Source: Dehalococcoidia bacterium (GTDB lineage Bacteria; Chloroflexota; Dehalococcoidia; Tepidiformales; Tepidiformaceae). From it: a stretch of 64,000 bases of DNA. A program made the translations under genes and the position numbers. The first letter of the stretch is position 1. Every line of letters starts with the position of its first letter. Shown piece after piece: positions 9,346 through 17,479 of the stretch. The notes beneath the pieces were generated by a model, which was not told the DNA's origin, did not search any database, and saw only the letters and a list, made by a program, of their open reading frames with translations. The DNA is taken from positions 62,001-126,000 of the forward strand of contig JADLBC010000008.1 in the NCBI GenBank assembly GCA_020847985.1, given 5' to 3'.

Positions 9346-11247
9346 GTGTGCGGCATCGCGGGCATCATGCGTACCGGCGGCGAACCCGTCCCCCCGGGCC
9401 ACATCGAGGCCATGGTCGCCACCCTGCGCCATCGCGGCCCCGATGGCGACGGCATCTACTTCGCACCCGGCGTCGGCTTCGGCCATACCCGGCTCGCCAT
9501 CATCGACCTCTCCTCCGCCTCCGATCAGCCCTTTGTCGATGACTTCGCCGGCCTCAGCCTCATCTTCAACGGCGAGATCTACAACTACGTCGAACTTCGC
9601 CAGGAGCTGAAGGAACTCGGCCACACCTTCCGTTCGACCGGCGATACCGAGGTCATCCTCCGCGCCTACGAACAGTGGGGCGCCGATTGCCTCCAGCGCC
9701 TCAACGGCATGTTCGCTTTCGCCCTCTGGGATAACCGCAGACGCCAGCTCTTCCTCGCCCGCGACCGATTCGGCGAAAAGCCCCTCTATATCGCGCGCTC
9801 GCCCCGCGGCGCCGTCTTCGCCAGCGAAATGAAGGCCATCCTCGCCGTCCGGCCCGACCTGCGCGTGCCCAACGGCACCGTCGTCTTTCGCTACCTTTCC
9901 CGCGGCGACCTCGATCTCGACCACCAGACGTTCTTCGAAGGCATCGAAAGCCTCCCCGCCGCCCACTACCTCGTGCTCGATGCCGACGGCCGTGGCGAGC
10001 CCCGGCGATACTGGCACGCCACTTCCGCGAGCGTCCCCCGCACCCGCCGCGGCGCCATCGAACGCTACCGCGAACTCCTCTTCGATTCCGTCCGCATCCG
10101 TCTGCGCAGCGATGTCCCCGTGGGCAGCAGCCTCAGCGGCGGCCTCGATTCCTCCAGCATCGTCTCCACCATCCACGCCCAGAAGGGCGCGCAGGCCGTC
10201 CATCAGAAGACCTTCAGCGCCCGCTTCCATTCCCAGGCCCACGACGAAGGCCGCTTCATCGAAACCGTCGCCCACCACGTCGATGCCGATGGCCACGCCG
10301 TCTGGGTCGAACCCGAAGGCTTCGCCAATGAGTTCGCCACCCTCCAGTGGCACCAGGAAGAGCCCATGGCGAGCGCCAGCCCGTTCGCCCAGTGGAGCGT
10401 CATGCGGCTCGCCCACGAGAACGCCACCACCGTCCTCCTCGATGGCCAGGGCGCCGATGAATCCCTCGCTGGCTACGACCAGTCACACGGCATGTTCTGG
10501 GCCCACTGGCTCCGCCACGGCCGCGTCGATAAGGTCGGCCGCGAAGTCGTCGCCTTCCTTCGCCGCTACCACGGCGGCCTCGCCGAGCCCGGCCTCTTCG
10601 CCGCCTACTACCTGCTCCCGGGCCGCTTCCGCGATAACCTCGCCGAGCTCTACTACCGTTCCGGCGATGTCGTCGCCCACGACCTCCATCGCCAGTTCGC
10701 GCCCGCGCACGTCGATACCTACGAACCCTTCCCCGACCGCCTCCGCAACGAGCTCGTTCGCTGGCAGACCACCACCCAGCTCCCCGAGTTCCTGCGTTAC
10801 GCCGACCGGAACAGCATGGCCTTCAGCCGCGAGGTGCGGCTGCCCTTCCTCGACCATCGCCTCGTCGAATACACCTTCGGCCTCCCGCCCGACCTCCTGC
10901 TGAACCAGGCCGTGACGAAGGTGACCCTGCGCGAATCGATGCGCGGCATCGTGCCCGACGCCATCATCAACCGGAAGGACAAGCTCGCCTACGCCCCCCC
11001 GCAGAAGCAGTGGATCCACGGCGTCCTGCGCGATTGGGTCAGCAACCACCTCCGTTCGGCCGAATCGCGCTCGGCTTTCTTCAACCCCCGGTCGGTGCTC
11101 CGTCTGCGCGAACACCTCGATACCGGCGGCAGCGAAACCCTCGCCTGGCGCGTCGCCAGCACCGAGGCCTGGTTCTGCCAGCTCATCGATTCCCGCGGCC
11201 CCGGCGCGCAGCGCATGAAGGCCGAAGTGAGCGGCCTCGACTGGTAG
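9346..11247 (+). CDS. asnB: Asparagine synthase (glutamine-hydrolysing), AsnB type
   Basis: This enzyme converts aspartate, glutamine and ATP to asparagine. The start is the GTG at 9346, 7 bases after AGGAGGGG, because it places the catalytic Cys at position 2 (MCGIAGI), as required for the Ntn amidotransferase domain; the open frame continues upstream but would bury that Cys. RHRGPDG and FNGEIYNY mark the glutaminase domain (about 1-200) and SLSGGLDSSS near residue 262 is the PP-loop of the synthetase domain. At 633 residues it is a typical AsnB. Paralogues of this family can act in surface-polymer pathways, but no such genes lie next to it. Confidence 0.94.
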   Translation: MCGIAGIMRTGGEPVPPGHIEAMVATLRHRGPDGDGIYFAPGVGFGHTRLAIIDLSSASDQPFVDDFAGLSLIFNGEIYNYVELRQELKELGHTFRSTGDTEVILRAYEQWGADCLQRLNGMFAFALWDNRRRQLFLARDRFGEKPLYIARSPRGAVFASEMKAILAVRPDLRVPNGTVVFRYLSRGDLDLDHQTFFEGIESLPAAHYLVLDADGRGEPRRYWHATSASVPRTRRGAIERYRELLFDSVRIRLRSDVPVGSSLSGGLDSSSIVSTIHAQKGAQAVHQKTFSARFHSQAHDEGRFIETVAHHVDADGHAVWVEPEGFANEFATLQWHQEEPMASASPFAQWSVMRLAHENATTVLLDGQGADESLAGYDQSHGMFWAHWLRHGRVDKVGREVVAFLRRYHGGLAEPGLFAAYYLLPGRFRDNLAELYYRSGDVVAHDLHRQFAPAHVDTYEPFPDRLRNELVRWQTTTQLPEFLRYADRNSMAFSREVRLPFLDHRLVEYTFGLPPDLLLNQAVTKVTLRESMRGIVPDAIINRKDKLAYAPPQKQWIHGVLRDWVSNHLRSAESRSAFFNPRSVLRLREHLDTGGSETLAWRVASTEAWFCQLIDSRGPGAQRMKAEVSGLDW

Positions 11248-11374
11248 CCCGCGCCACGCCGATGGCCGCCATCGAACCCCTCGATGTGCCCCTCCATTCC
11301 CCCTGTGAGACACTTGGCTCATCCCGGCGCCACATTTTCGAATCGTATTCGGTGCCGTCCAACAGGGGTGTTCC

Positions 11375-12283
11375 ATGACCATTTCCTTCGAAGGCCAGGT
11401 GGCCCTCGTCACCGGCGCCGGCGCCGGCCTTGGCCGCGCCTACGCGATCGATCTCGCCCGCCGCGGCGCGAAGGTCGTCGTCAACGACCTCGGCGGCGAC
11501 CCCTTCGGCGTCGGTGAAAACCGCTCGGCCGCCCAGAAGGTCGTCGATGAGATCAAGGAACTCGGTGGCGAAGCCGTCGCTAACTACAACTCCGTGGCCG
11601 ATTACGACGGTGGCTTCAACATGGTGAAGACCGCCATCGATACCTTCGGCCGCCTCGATGTGGTCATCTGCAACGCCGGCATCCTCCGCGATGTCGCCTT
11701 CCATAACATGAGCGAAGAGGACTGGGACAAGGTCTTCGCCGTCCACATCAAGGGCTCGTTCACCGTTCTTCGCGCCGCCTGGCCCCTCTTCCGCCAGCAG
11801 TCCTACGGTCGCGTCGTCCTCACCACGTCCTCATCCGGCATCTGGGGCCAGTTCGGCCAGGCCAACTACGGCGCCGCCAAGACGGCCATGCTCGGCCTCA
11901 TGAACGTCCTCAAGCAGGAAGGCGCCAAGTACAACGTCAACGTGAACACCGTCGCCCCCGTCGCCGGCACGCGCCTCACCCAGACGGTCATGCCGCAGGA
12001 GATGGTGGACCGCCTCAAGCCCGAACTCGTCGTCCCGGCGGTCGTCTACATGGTCTCGAAGGAGTGCCAGGACAGCGGCCTCGTGATCGAAGCCGGCGCC
12101 GGCAACTTCAACCGCGCCGTCATGGTCAAGGGCCCCGGCCTGCAGCCCGGCATGGAATCCCTCAAGGATGCCGAGTGGTGCCAGGCCAACTGGGATGCCA
12201 TCACCAGCCTTGAAGGCGCCACCCCCATGTGGCGCTCCGGCCAGACCCTCAAGGACTACCTCGCGAGCAAGGCCAAAGCCTGA
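11375..12283 (+). CDS. SDR-family 3-hydroxyacyl-CoA dehydrogenase-like protein
   Basis: This is a 302-residue short-chain dehydrogenase with TGAGAGLGRAYA nucleotide-binding motif (14-25), NAG, the catalytic Ser in SSSG and YGAAK (Tyr near 164). The extra NDLGGDPFGVGENRSAAQKVVDEI-type segment after beta-2 resembles the dehydrogenase domain of peroxisomal multifunctional enzyme 2, which oxidises (3R)-hydroxyacyl-CoA, but the substrate is an inference. A related SDR is encoded at 60960-61949 in a MaoC operon. It stands alone, followed by a convergent hairpin. Confidence 0.88.
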   Translation: MTISFEGQVALVTGAGAGLGRAYAIDLARRGAKVVVNDLGGDPFGVGENRSAAQKVVDEIKELGGEAVANYNSVADYDGGFNMVKTAIDTFGRLDVVICNAGILRDVAFHNMSEEDWDKVFAVHIKGSFTVLRAAWPLFRQQSYGRVVLTTSSSGIWGQFGQANYGAAKTAMLGLMNVLKQEGAKYNVNVNTVAPVAGTRLTQTVMPQEMVDRLKPELVVPAVVYMVSKECQDSGLVIEAGAGNFNRAVMVKGPGLQPGMESLKDAEWCQANWDAITSLEGATPMWRSGQTLKDYLASKAKA

Positions 12284-12304
12284 CCGTACTCGCGCCAACG
12301 CACC

Positions 12305-12330
12305 GAGGGGCGCCGGCAACGGCGCCCCTC
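12305..12330. terminator. Hairpin between convergent genes
   Basis: GAGGGGCGCC (12305-12314) pairs with GGCGCCCCTC (12321-12330) around a 6-base loop. It lies between the SDR stop and the convergent RNHCP gene. There is no T-run, so it is a weak or Rho-assisted bidirectional terminator. Confidence 0.6.
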
Positions 12331-12344
12331 AATGCGTTCCCGGG

Positions 12345-12683
12345 TCACGGCCCGGGGAGGTAATCCATGGGCACCGGCGGCGCCGCCAGCGGCCGTGCCG
12401 CCAGCGCCATCAGCATCACCAGGCTGTCATCGCCCGCCACCCGGTTCGAGTGCAGCACCCCGCACGCCAGGCAGCGATGGATGACGGCCCACTCGCCGCT
12501 CCCGTCGAGCGCCACCGCGATTGGTTCCATCTTCGCGCCGCACTCCGCACGCCGGTCTCCCGGCGAAACGTCCAGGTGGCGGGTCCAGAGGCAATGGGGA
12601 CAATGGTTACGGTGCGCCGTACCGAGCGCACGCAGACTGACCATCCGGCGGCACCGGACACAACGGAACTCTTCCGTAGTCAA
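12345..12683 (-). CDS. RNHCP domain-containing protein
   Basis: This is a small protein (about 112 residues) built around the family-defining RNHCPHCLWTRHLD motif, preceded by a FRCVRC zinc-knuckle and followed by MEPIAVAL and a second CLACG knuckle. RNHCP proteins are widespread zinc-binding proteins without an established role. I chose the TTG at 12683 because AGGAGA lies 9 bases upstream and because family members begin a few residues before the first CxxC; ATGs at 12716 and 12728 are alternatives. Confidence 0.85.
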   Translation of the reverse strand: MTTEEFRCVRCRRMVSLRALGTAHRNHCPHCLWTRHLDVSPGDRRAECGAKMEPIAVALDGSGEWAVIHRCLACGVLHSNRVAGDDSLVMLMALAARPLAAPPVPMDYLPGP

Positions 12684-12881
12684 AGCAAGGGTTCTCCTGA
12701 TCCCGAAGGGCAGCATCACGCCCGGCACGCACGCCCCGGTGGAGCGCTGCGAACCCGCGTGACGGAGATCAGGAAAGGCCCGTCCCGGTCATGTTCTGCT
12801 TTCTAGCCCGGCCGCGCTCCTGCGCGCACCGCGACCCCGGGATGATACCCAGCGGCACGCGGCGCCGTCGTGTGGCGAACT

Positions 12882-13547
12882 TCACGTTCGAAAGCCGCGC
12901 AACAGCCGCCCCCGCGGTTCCGGCGTGCCGGCCGGCGCCTTCAGCCCGAGCTGGCGCCGAAGCTCGTGCGGGTCCGCGCGCCGCGCCTTGCGCAGCTCCG
13001 CGTACGCCGAAGGCGATGGCATGAATTGCGATGGCGCTTCACCGGTCGCCGCCCCGAGGAACGTCTCCGGGTCGTGGTGCCGCGCGCGCGAGTACTCCAC
13101 GACATCGGTCACCACCCGCAGCGAACCCCTCGGTCCCGCCACGGCCCGATTCGCCACCGACATCGCGACCCTCTGCGTGAACCGGGCACCGTTATCGCCT
13201 CCGCGGTCCACCAGGACGACGGCGAACCGGCCGCCCTCCTCGTCAGCGACATAATCGTCGGCCCACGTCACCCGTCCCAGCGCCCCCTTGAGGTGCGCCA
13301 TCGCCGCGCCGGCTGCGAGTGGGCCCAGCCTGGCCGCGATCTCGCCGGCCCCGCTCAGCTCCACCATCGCCAGCGAAACCGCCGTGCCCGCTCGCTCGCT
13401 GCGCGCGATCTCCCGCGCGACCTGGTCCAACAGCGTTTGCCGCCCGGGTGCCGGTGGCGGCTGCGCGCACGCGTCCCCATCCGGGTTCGAACGAGCGTCG
13501 CCGAACCCGGGGAAACGCCGCCAGCGCGATGACGTCTTTTCGGCCAT
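12882..13547 (-). CDS. Degenerate GGDEF-like protein
   Basis: A 221-residue soluble protein. Residues from about 38 read like a nucleotide cyclase fold (LLDQVAREIARSERAGTAVS, then a hydrophobic strand), and EEGGRFAVVLVD occupies the position of the GGDEF loop. The signature residues for GTP and metal are mostly lost, so diguanylate cyclase activity is unlikely; a nucleotide sensor or scaffold role is possible. The ATG at 13547 is supported by GATACT exactly 7 bases upstream. The domain call is by pattern only and could be wrong. Confidence 0.6.
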   Translation of the reverse strand: MAEKTSSRWRRFPGFGDARSNPDGDACAQPPPAPGRQTLLDQVAREIARSERAGTAVSLAMVELSGAGEIAARLGPLAAGAAMAHLKGALGRVTWADDYVADEEGGRFAVVLVDRGGDNGARFTQRVAMSVANRAVAGPRGSLRVVTDVVEYSRARHHDPETFLGAATGEAPSQFMPSPSAYAELRKARRADPHELRRQLGLKAPAGTPEPRGRLLRGFRT

Positions 13548-13554
13548 CGTCCAG

Positions 13555-13560
13555 AGTATC
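13555..13560 (-). promoter_or_regulatory. -10 element for the GGDEF-like gene, leaderless arrangement
   Basis: GATACT on the minus strand ends 7 bases before the ATG at 13547. The same hexamer is 6 bases before the inositol-phosphatase gene start at 39328. Confidence 0.45.
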
Positions 13561-13652
13561 GGGCCCGCCGCCGCCGCCCAACGTGACCGGCAGGTGAACC
13601 GCGGGCGACAACATCCGGCGTTTCCCTCCACTTCGGGATGCACCGTTCGTGT

Positions 13653-13682
13653 TTGTTCTCACAATGCCGCCTTTGCTAGACT
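13653..13682 (+). promoter_or_regulatory. Putative sigma-70-type promoter of nuoI
   Basis: TTGTTC (13653-13658), an 18-base spacer and TAGACT (13677-13682) lie about 50 bases before the nuoI start. Confidence 0.5.
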
Positions 13683-13730
13683 CAACGCTGCCGTGTCGCT
13701 CGAAGAACGGGAGCCGGCGGGGGATGGATA

Positions 13731-14204
13731 ATGGCCTACGGCTCCGGCATCGCCAAAGGCATGAGCCTCACGCTCAAGTCGCTCTTCCGCCCCGTGGCCA
13801 CCCTCCAGTATCCCGAGGAGACCCGCGCCGTCCCCGTGTACGCGCGCACCAACCTCCTCTGGTTCGAAGAGCGCTGCACCGGCTGCAGCACCTGCGCCCA
13901 GGCCTGCCCCGATGGCTGCATCCTCGTCGCCACCAGTCAGGATGCCGAAGGCCGCCGCAACATCGACCGCTACGAGATCGATTTCCGTATCTGCATGTAC
14001 TGCGGCCTCTGCACCGAAGCGTGCCCCTACGAGGCGATCCAGCCCGGCGGTCCCCTCGATGACGCCGTCTACGTGTTCGACGAGATGTACCGGGACAAGC
14101 ACGCCCTCACGCGCGTCGCCCAGGGCTTCCTCGGCCGCAACAACAACACCTACCCGAACGGCATGAAGGCCCCCGCCCCCGACGCGGACTACCACCGCCT
14201 CTAG
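13731..14204 (+). CDS. nuoI: NADH-quinone oxidoreductase subunit I (8Fe-8S ferredoxin-like)
   Basis: NuoI carries clusters N6a and N6b that pass electrons to NuoB in complex I. The 157-residue protein has two CxxCxxCxxxCP motifs: Cys 49/52/55/59 and Cys 88/91/94/98. The N-terminal amphipathic region LKSLFRPVATLQYPEE is typical of NuoI and separates it from simple ferredoxins. It sits away from most other nuo genes, with nuoG 520 bases further on and nuoB 13 kb away, so complex I genes are scattered in this genome. The 3' end overlaps the convergent HicB-like gene by 4 bases. Confidence 0.9.
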   Translation: MAYGSGIAKGMSLTLKSLFRPVATLQYPEETRAVPVYARTNLLWFEERCTGCSTCAQACPDGCILVATSQDAEGRRNIDRYEIDFRICMYCGLCTEACPYEAIQPGGPLDDAVYVFDEMYRDKHALTRVAQGFLGRNNNTYPNGMKAPAPDADYHRL

Positions 14205-14572
14205 GCGCCGAAGTTACGTAAGTCTGCTGAGAAGCCCGCGGACCACTTCGTCCGGCACCCAGTCGCCGCGCGCGAATCGCGCGTCGAGTTCCGCGGCTTC
14301 CTCGTCCGACAGAGGCTCGTCGTCGGGTTCGGCCAGTGCGAAGGCGCGTGCCACCGGGTCGTCGTTTGAGTCCCGTTTGGACGCGCGGCGGCCTCGCGCC
14401 GCTGGATCTCATCCTCGCTGGCCGTCTCGAAGAACAGCTCCAACGCCTCCGCGAGGTTCGCCCGCGCTTCCTCAACCGTCCGTCCCTGGCTCGCGATATC
14501 CAATTCCGGGCAGAGCGATACGAACCACTCTCCCTGGCGTTCGATGAGCGCCGTGAGCCTCCGTGCCGCCAT
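14201..14572 (-). CDS. HicB-family antitoxin-like protein, probably frameshifted
   Basis: The first 62 residues form a HicB-type partial RNase-H fold: LTALIERQGEWFVSLCPELD followed by GRTVEEARANLAEALELFFE. HicB proteins neutralise HicA mRNA interferases or act alone as regulators. Beyond residue 62 the reading frame becomes low-complexity and does not look like protein, while another frame of the same strand (about 14385 down to a TAA at 14214) reads as a sensible acidic C-terminus ending DEVVRGLLSRLT. A one-base frameshift, real or from sequencing, is the simplest explanation. No hicA gene is adjacent. A GGGAGGACGGA site precedes the ATG. Confidence 0.7.
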   Translation of the reverse strand: MAARRLTALIERQGEWFVSLCPELDIASQGRTVEEARANLAEALELFFETASEDEIQRREAAARPNGTQTTTRWHAPSHWPNPTTSLCRTRKPRNSTRDSRAATGCRTKWSAGFSADLRNFGA

Positions 14573-14726
14573 TCCGTCCTCCCTGTTCCGCGTTCCAGTC
14601 TACGCAGTCCGCGAAGGCCCGCGGAACGCCTGAACCCGCCGTCTGCCGCCGTTCGTGCAACGCTTCACGATCTGGTAGATTGTCCCCGCATCTCCGCCCG
14701 GGCACGCCCGGCTCCCAGGTTTCCGA

Positions 14727-17177
14727 ATGGCAACGATTACCGTCGACGGCAAGACCATCGAGGCGCCCGCGGGCGCTCCCCTTGTGGAAGTCCTGAAGCA
14801 GAACGGTGTTTACATCTCCAACCTCTGCTACATCGATGGCCTCAAACCGTATGCCGGCTGCCGCTCCTGCCTTGTCGATGTCCAGGGCCCTCCCGGCTTC
14901 CAGCTCTCCTGCACCACCCAGGTCCAGGACAACATGGTCGTCACCACCGATTCCGACGACCTCAAGGATGCGCGCAAGGCCGTCGTTTCGATCATCCTCG
15001 CCAACCACAGCGACCGCTGCCTTACCTGCCACCGCCGCGAGCACTGCCACCCCGGCGATATCTGCCTTCGCGACGACGTCGTTACCCATCGCTGCCTGAC
15101 CTGCTCGAAGAACTACCGCTGCGAACTCCAGGCCACCTGCGAAATGGTCGGCATGTCCGGCTACGAGCCCTGGGTCGGCGAAGAGCGCTCCTGGTACCAG
15201 ACGCCCCAGCCCCCGGCCGACCGCGCGAACCCCTATATGGAGTTCGACCCGCAGATGTGCATCATCTGCACCCGCTGCCAGCGCGCCTGCGACGAGAAGC
15301 GCCACACCGGCGCCATCACCCTCTCCGGCCGCGGCTGGGATACGCGCATCGCCTTCGGCAGCGGCGGCGCGATTCACGAAAGCAACTGCGATTTCTCCGG
15401 CGCCTGCATCGATGTCTGCCCCACCGCGGCGCTCATGGAGCACCCCAACAAGTGGGTCGCCAAGCCCGATACCTGGACCACCACCACCTGCGATTCCTGC
15501 GCCATCGGCTGCAGCATCAAGCTCGGTTCCAAGGACGGCCGCGGCAACATCGTCCGCCCCAACGCCTCTGGCAACGCCGTCTCGGGCGACCAGATCTGCG
15601 TCCGCGGCCGCTACCACTACGATTCGCTCAAGCCCCGCGAGCGCCTTTCGAAGCACACCGTGCGCCGCGGCGCCATCCAGGTGCCCGTCACCACCGATGA
15701 GGCCATCGCCGAAGCCGCCCGCCAGCTGAAGGAAGCCGCCACGCGCGGCAGGGTCGGCGTGCTCGTCGGCGCCACCGCCACCGTCGAGGAAGCCTGGCTC
15801 GCCCGCCGCATCGCCGCCGAGGCGTTCAAGTCCGCCGCCGATTCCGCCCTCGGGCCGGTCATGCGCGCCGTTCGCACCGCGCTCGAAGCCCGTCTCGGCA
15901 CCTGGCGCATCTCTGGCGACCTCACGAAGGTTGCCGCCGCGAAGACCGTCGTCGTCATCGCCGATGACCTCGAAGAGAGCCACAACGTCCTCAGCGTCCG
16001 CGTGAAGGATGCCGCTGTCCGCGCCCGCGCGAAGGTGCTCGTGATCGGCTCGCTTCGCAGCGAACTCGTCGATTTCGCCGCCGCATGGGTCCGCCCGCAC
16101 GGCGGCGAAGAAGGCCTTGCCGCGGCACAGCTTGCGGATGCCGTTCGCGGTGGCACGCCGCCGCCCGCGGTCGCCGCTGCCGTCGAAATCCTCAAAGCCG
16201 CCCAGCCCGGCGAGACCATGATCGTGTGCGCGCCCAACCCCGTGAGCCCCGCCGTGGCCGGGTCCATGGCCGCCGGCGCCGCCAACCTCGCCATCGCACT
16301 GTTCGGCGCGCAGGCATCGGACCACCTCGCCGTGCTCCCCGCCGAAGTCAACGTTCACGGCCTCCAGGACGTGGGCGTCGCAATCGAAGGCGGCCCGAAC
16401 CCGCTCGATGGGCTCGCCGGCCTCCTCGTCGTTCGCGACGCCCCCACCATGCGCCTTCCCGGCGCGGCCGCGGCCCTCGATGGCATCAGCACCATCGTCG
16501 CCATCGATAGCGTCGCCTCCGGTGCGGTGAAGCGCGCGACCGCGGTCCTCGCCGAGGGCCGTGCCTACGCCAGTGCCGGCACCTATACCCAGGCCGACCA
16601 CCGTGCCCAGAAGCTCGCTCCCGCAATCCAGCCCGAAGGGGACGCTCAGCCCCTCTTCCAGCTGCTTCGCGACCTCGGCGCCGCCCTCGGCCTGAGCCTC
16701 CCCGCCGACGCCGATGCCGCCCTTGGGGAAGTCGCCGCCCACGATGCGCGCTACCGCCCCGCGTGGGACCTCATCCTCGGCGAGGGCGTCCGGCTGGATG
16801 TTCCCACCGCTCCGAAGGCCACGGCCGTCCCCGTGGACGCCATCGCCGCCGGCGAGGGCATTCGCATCGTCACCGGCCGCGACCTGTACACGGCACTCGA
16901 TGCCGCCTCCGCCCGCCACCCCGAGGCCGAACGGCTCCACCGCTACGACCACATCCAGGTCAGCGAGCAGGACGCCGCCCGCCTCGGCATCAGCGACGAG
17001 GACATCATCGAAATCACCGACGGCACGTCCACGGTGCGCGCACCCGCCTCCGTCACGGAACGCGTTCGCGAAGGCACCGTGTTCGTCTCGAGTCTGCTCC
17101 AGGGCGGCGCCGTCGCGAACTTCCTCGCGTCGTCCGTCATCGCCGTCGTCCGCGTCGGGGTGCCCGTCACCGCCTGA
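14727..17177 (+). CDS. nuoG: NADH-quinone oxidoreductase subunit G
   Basis: This is the 816-residue iron-sulfur subunit of the complex I N-module. Domain order: [2Fe-2S] ferredoxin (Cys 34/45/48/62), the NuoG His-Cys region, a 4Fe-4S region (CIICTRCQRACD, then SGACIDVCPTAAL), a molybdopterin-oxidoreductase Fe4S4 motif CDSCAIGC, and a long C-terminal molybdopterin-like domain. The His-Cys region is doubled: H94-x3-C98-x2-C101-x5-C107 is followed by H121-x-C123-x2-C126-x5-C132. NuoE/F are not nearby. A TAGATT -10-like element lies about 50 bases upstream and a strong hairpin follows. Confidence 0.92.
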   Translation: MATITVDGKTIEAPAGAPLVEVLKQNGVYISNLCYIDGLKPYAGCRSCLVDVQGPPGFQLSCTTQVQDNMVVTTDSDDLKDARKAVVSIILANHSDRCLTCHRREHCHPGDICLRDDVVTHRCLTCSKNYRCELQATCEMVGMSGYEPWVGEERSWYQTPQPPADRANPYMEFDPQMCIICTRCQRACDEKRHTGAITLSGRGWDTRIAFGSGGAIHESNCDFSGACIDVCPTAALMEHPNKWVAKPDTWTTTTCDSCAIGCSIKLGSKDGRGNIVRPNASGNAVSGDQICVRGRYHYDSLKPRERLSKHTVRRGAIQVPVTTDEAIAEAARQLKEAATRGRVGVLVGATATVEEAWLARRIAAEAFKSAADSALGPVMRAVRTALEARLGTWRISGDLTKVAAAKTVVVIADDLEESHNVLSVRVKDAAVRARAKVLVIGSLRSELVDFAAAWVRPHGGEEGLAAAQLADAVRGGTPPPAVAAAVEILKAAQPGETMIVCAPNPVSPAVAGSMAAGAANLAIALFGAQASDHLAVLPAEVNVHGLQDVGVAIEGGPNPLDGLAGLLVVRDAPTMRLPGAAAALDGISTIVAIDSVASGAVKRATAVLAEGRAYASAGTYTQADHRAQKLAPAIQPEGDAQPLFQLLRDLGAALGLSLPADADAALGEVAAHDARYRPAWDLILGEGVRLDVPTAPKATAVPVDAIAAGEGIRIVTGRDLYTALDAASARHPEAERLHRYDHIQVSEQDAARLGISDEDIIEITDGTSTVRAPASVTERVREGTVFVSSLLQGGAVANFLASSVIAVVRVGVPVTA

Positions 17178-17206
17178 GGCGCCGGGTCCTGGTTCGCAAC
17201 ATCGCG

Positions 17207-17231
17207 CGGCGGGGAGCAATCCCCGCCGTTT
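17207..17231 (+). terminator. Terminator after nuoG
   Basis: A perfect 9-base stem (CGGCGGGGA 17207-17215 with 17220-17228), a GCAA tetraloop and TTT. It lies 30 bases after the nuoG stop. Confidence 0.75.
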
Positions 17232-17479
17232 CGCGTCGCCCCGCGGCCCCGGTTGCCCTTGCGAAGCCGCCGCACGCACCCGATACTGCAGGCACGATGC
17301 GTTTTGCCGCACGACTTCGAGAGGACACGCCTATCGCCCCGGACTCACCGGGGCGCGCCCTTTAGGCTGCGCCGCGCCGGCTCGTTGCCCGGTGCGCACT
17401 CTCTTCCCATCTCCCCGCACCGTCGCCCGCCGTGCCCATGCGCGCGCCCGCGATACCATGTCCCCACACGAGGAGACCC
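17232..17479 (+). other. leuA upstream region with a 22-codon open frame and hairpin
   Basis: This non-coding stretch before leuA contains a 22-codon ATG frame (17297-17365) whose 3' end overlaps a hairpin, GCCCCGG (17336-17342) with CCGGGGC (17348-17354) and a following CCCTTTAG. The peptide has only two leucines besides ordinary residues, so a classical leucine-codon attenuator is not supported. A TACCAT hexamer (17455-17460) could be the -10 of a nearer promoter. Confidence 0.3.

Noticed and set aside
13485..13515. tRNA-like GGGTTCGAAC stretch
   Set aside because: It lies inside a coding frame and no acceptor or anticodon stems can be folded around it.
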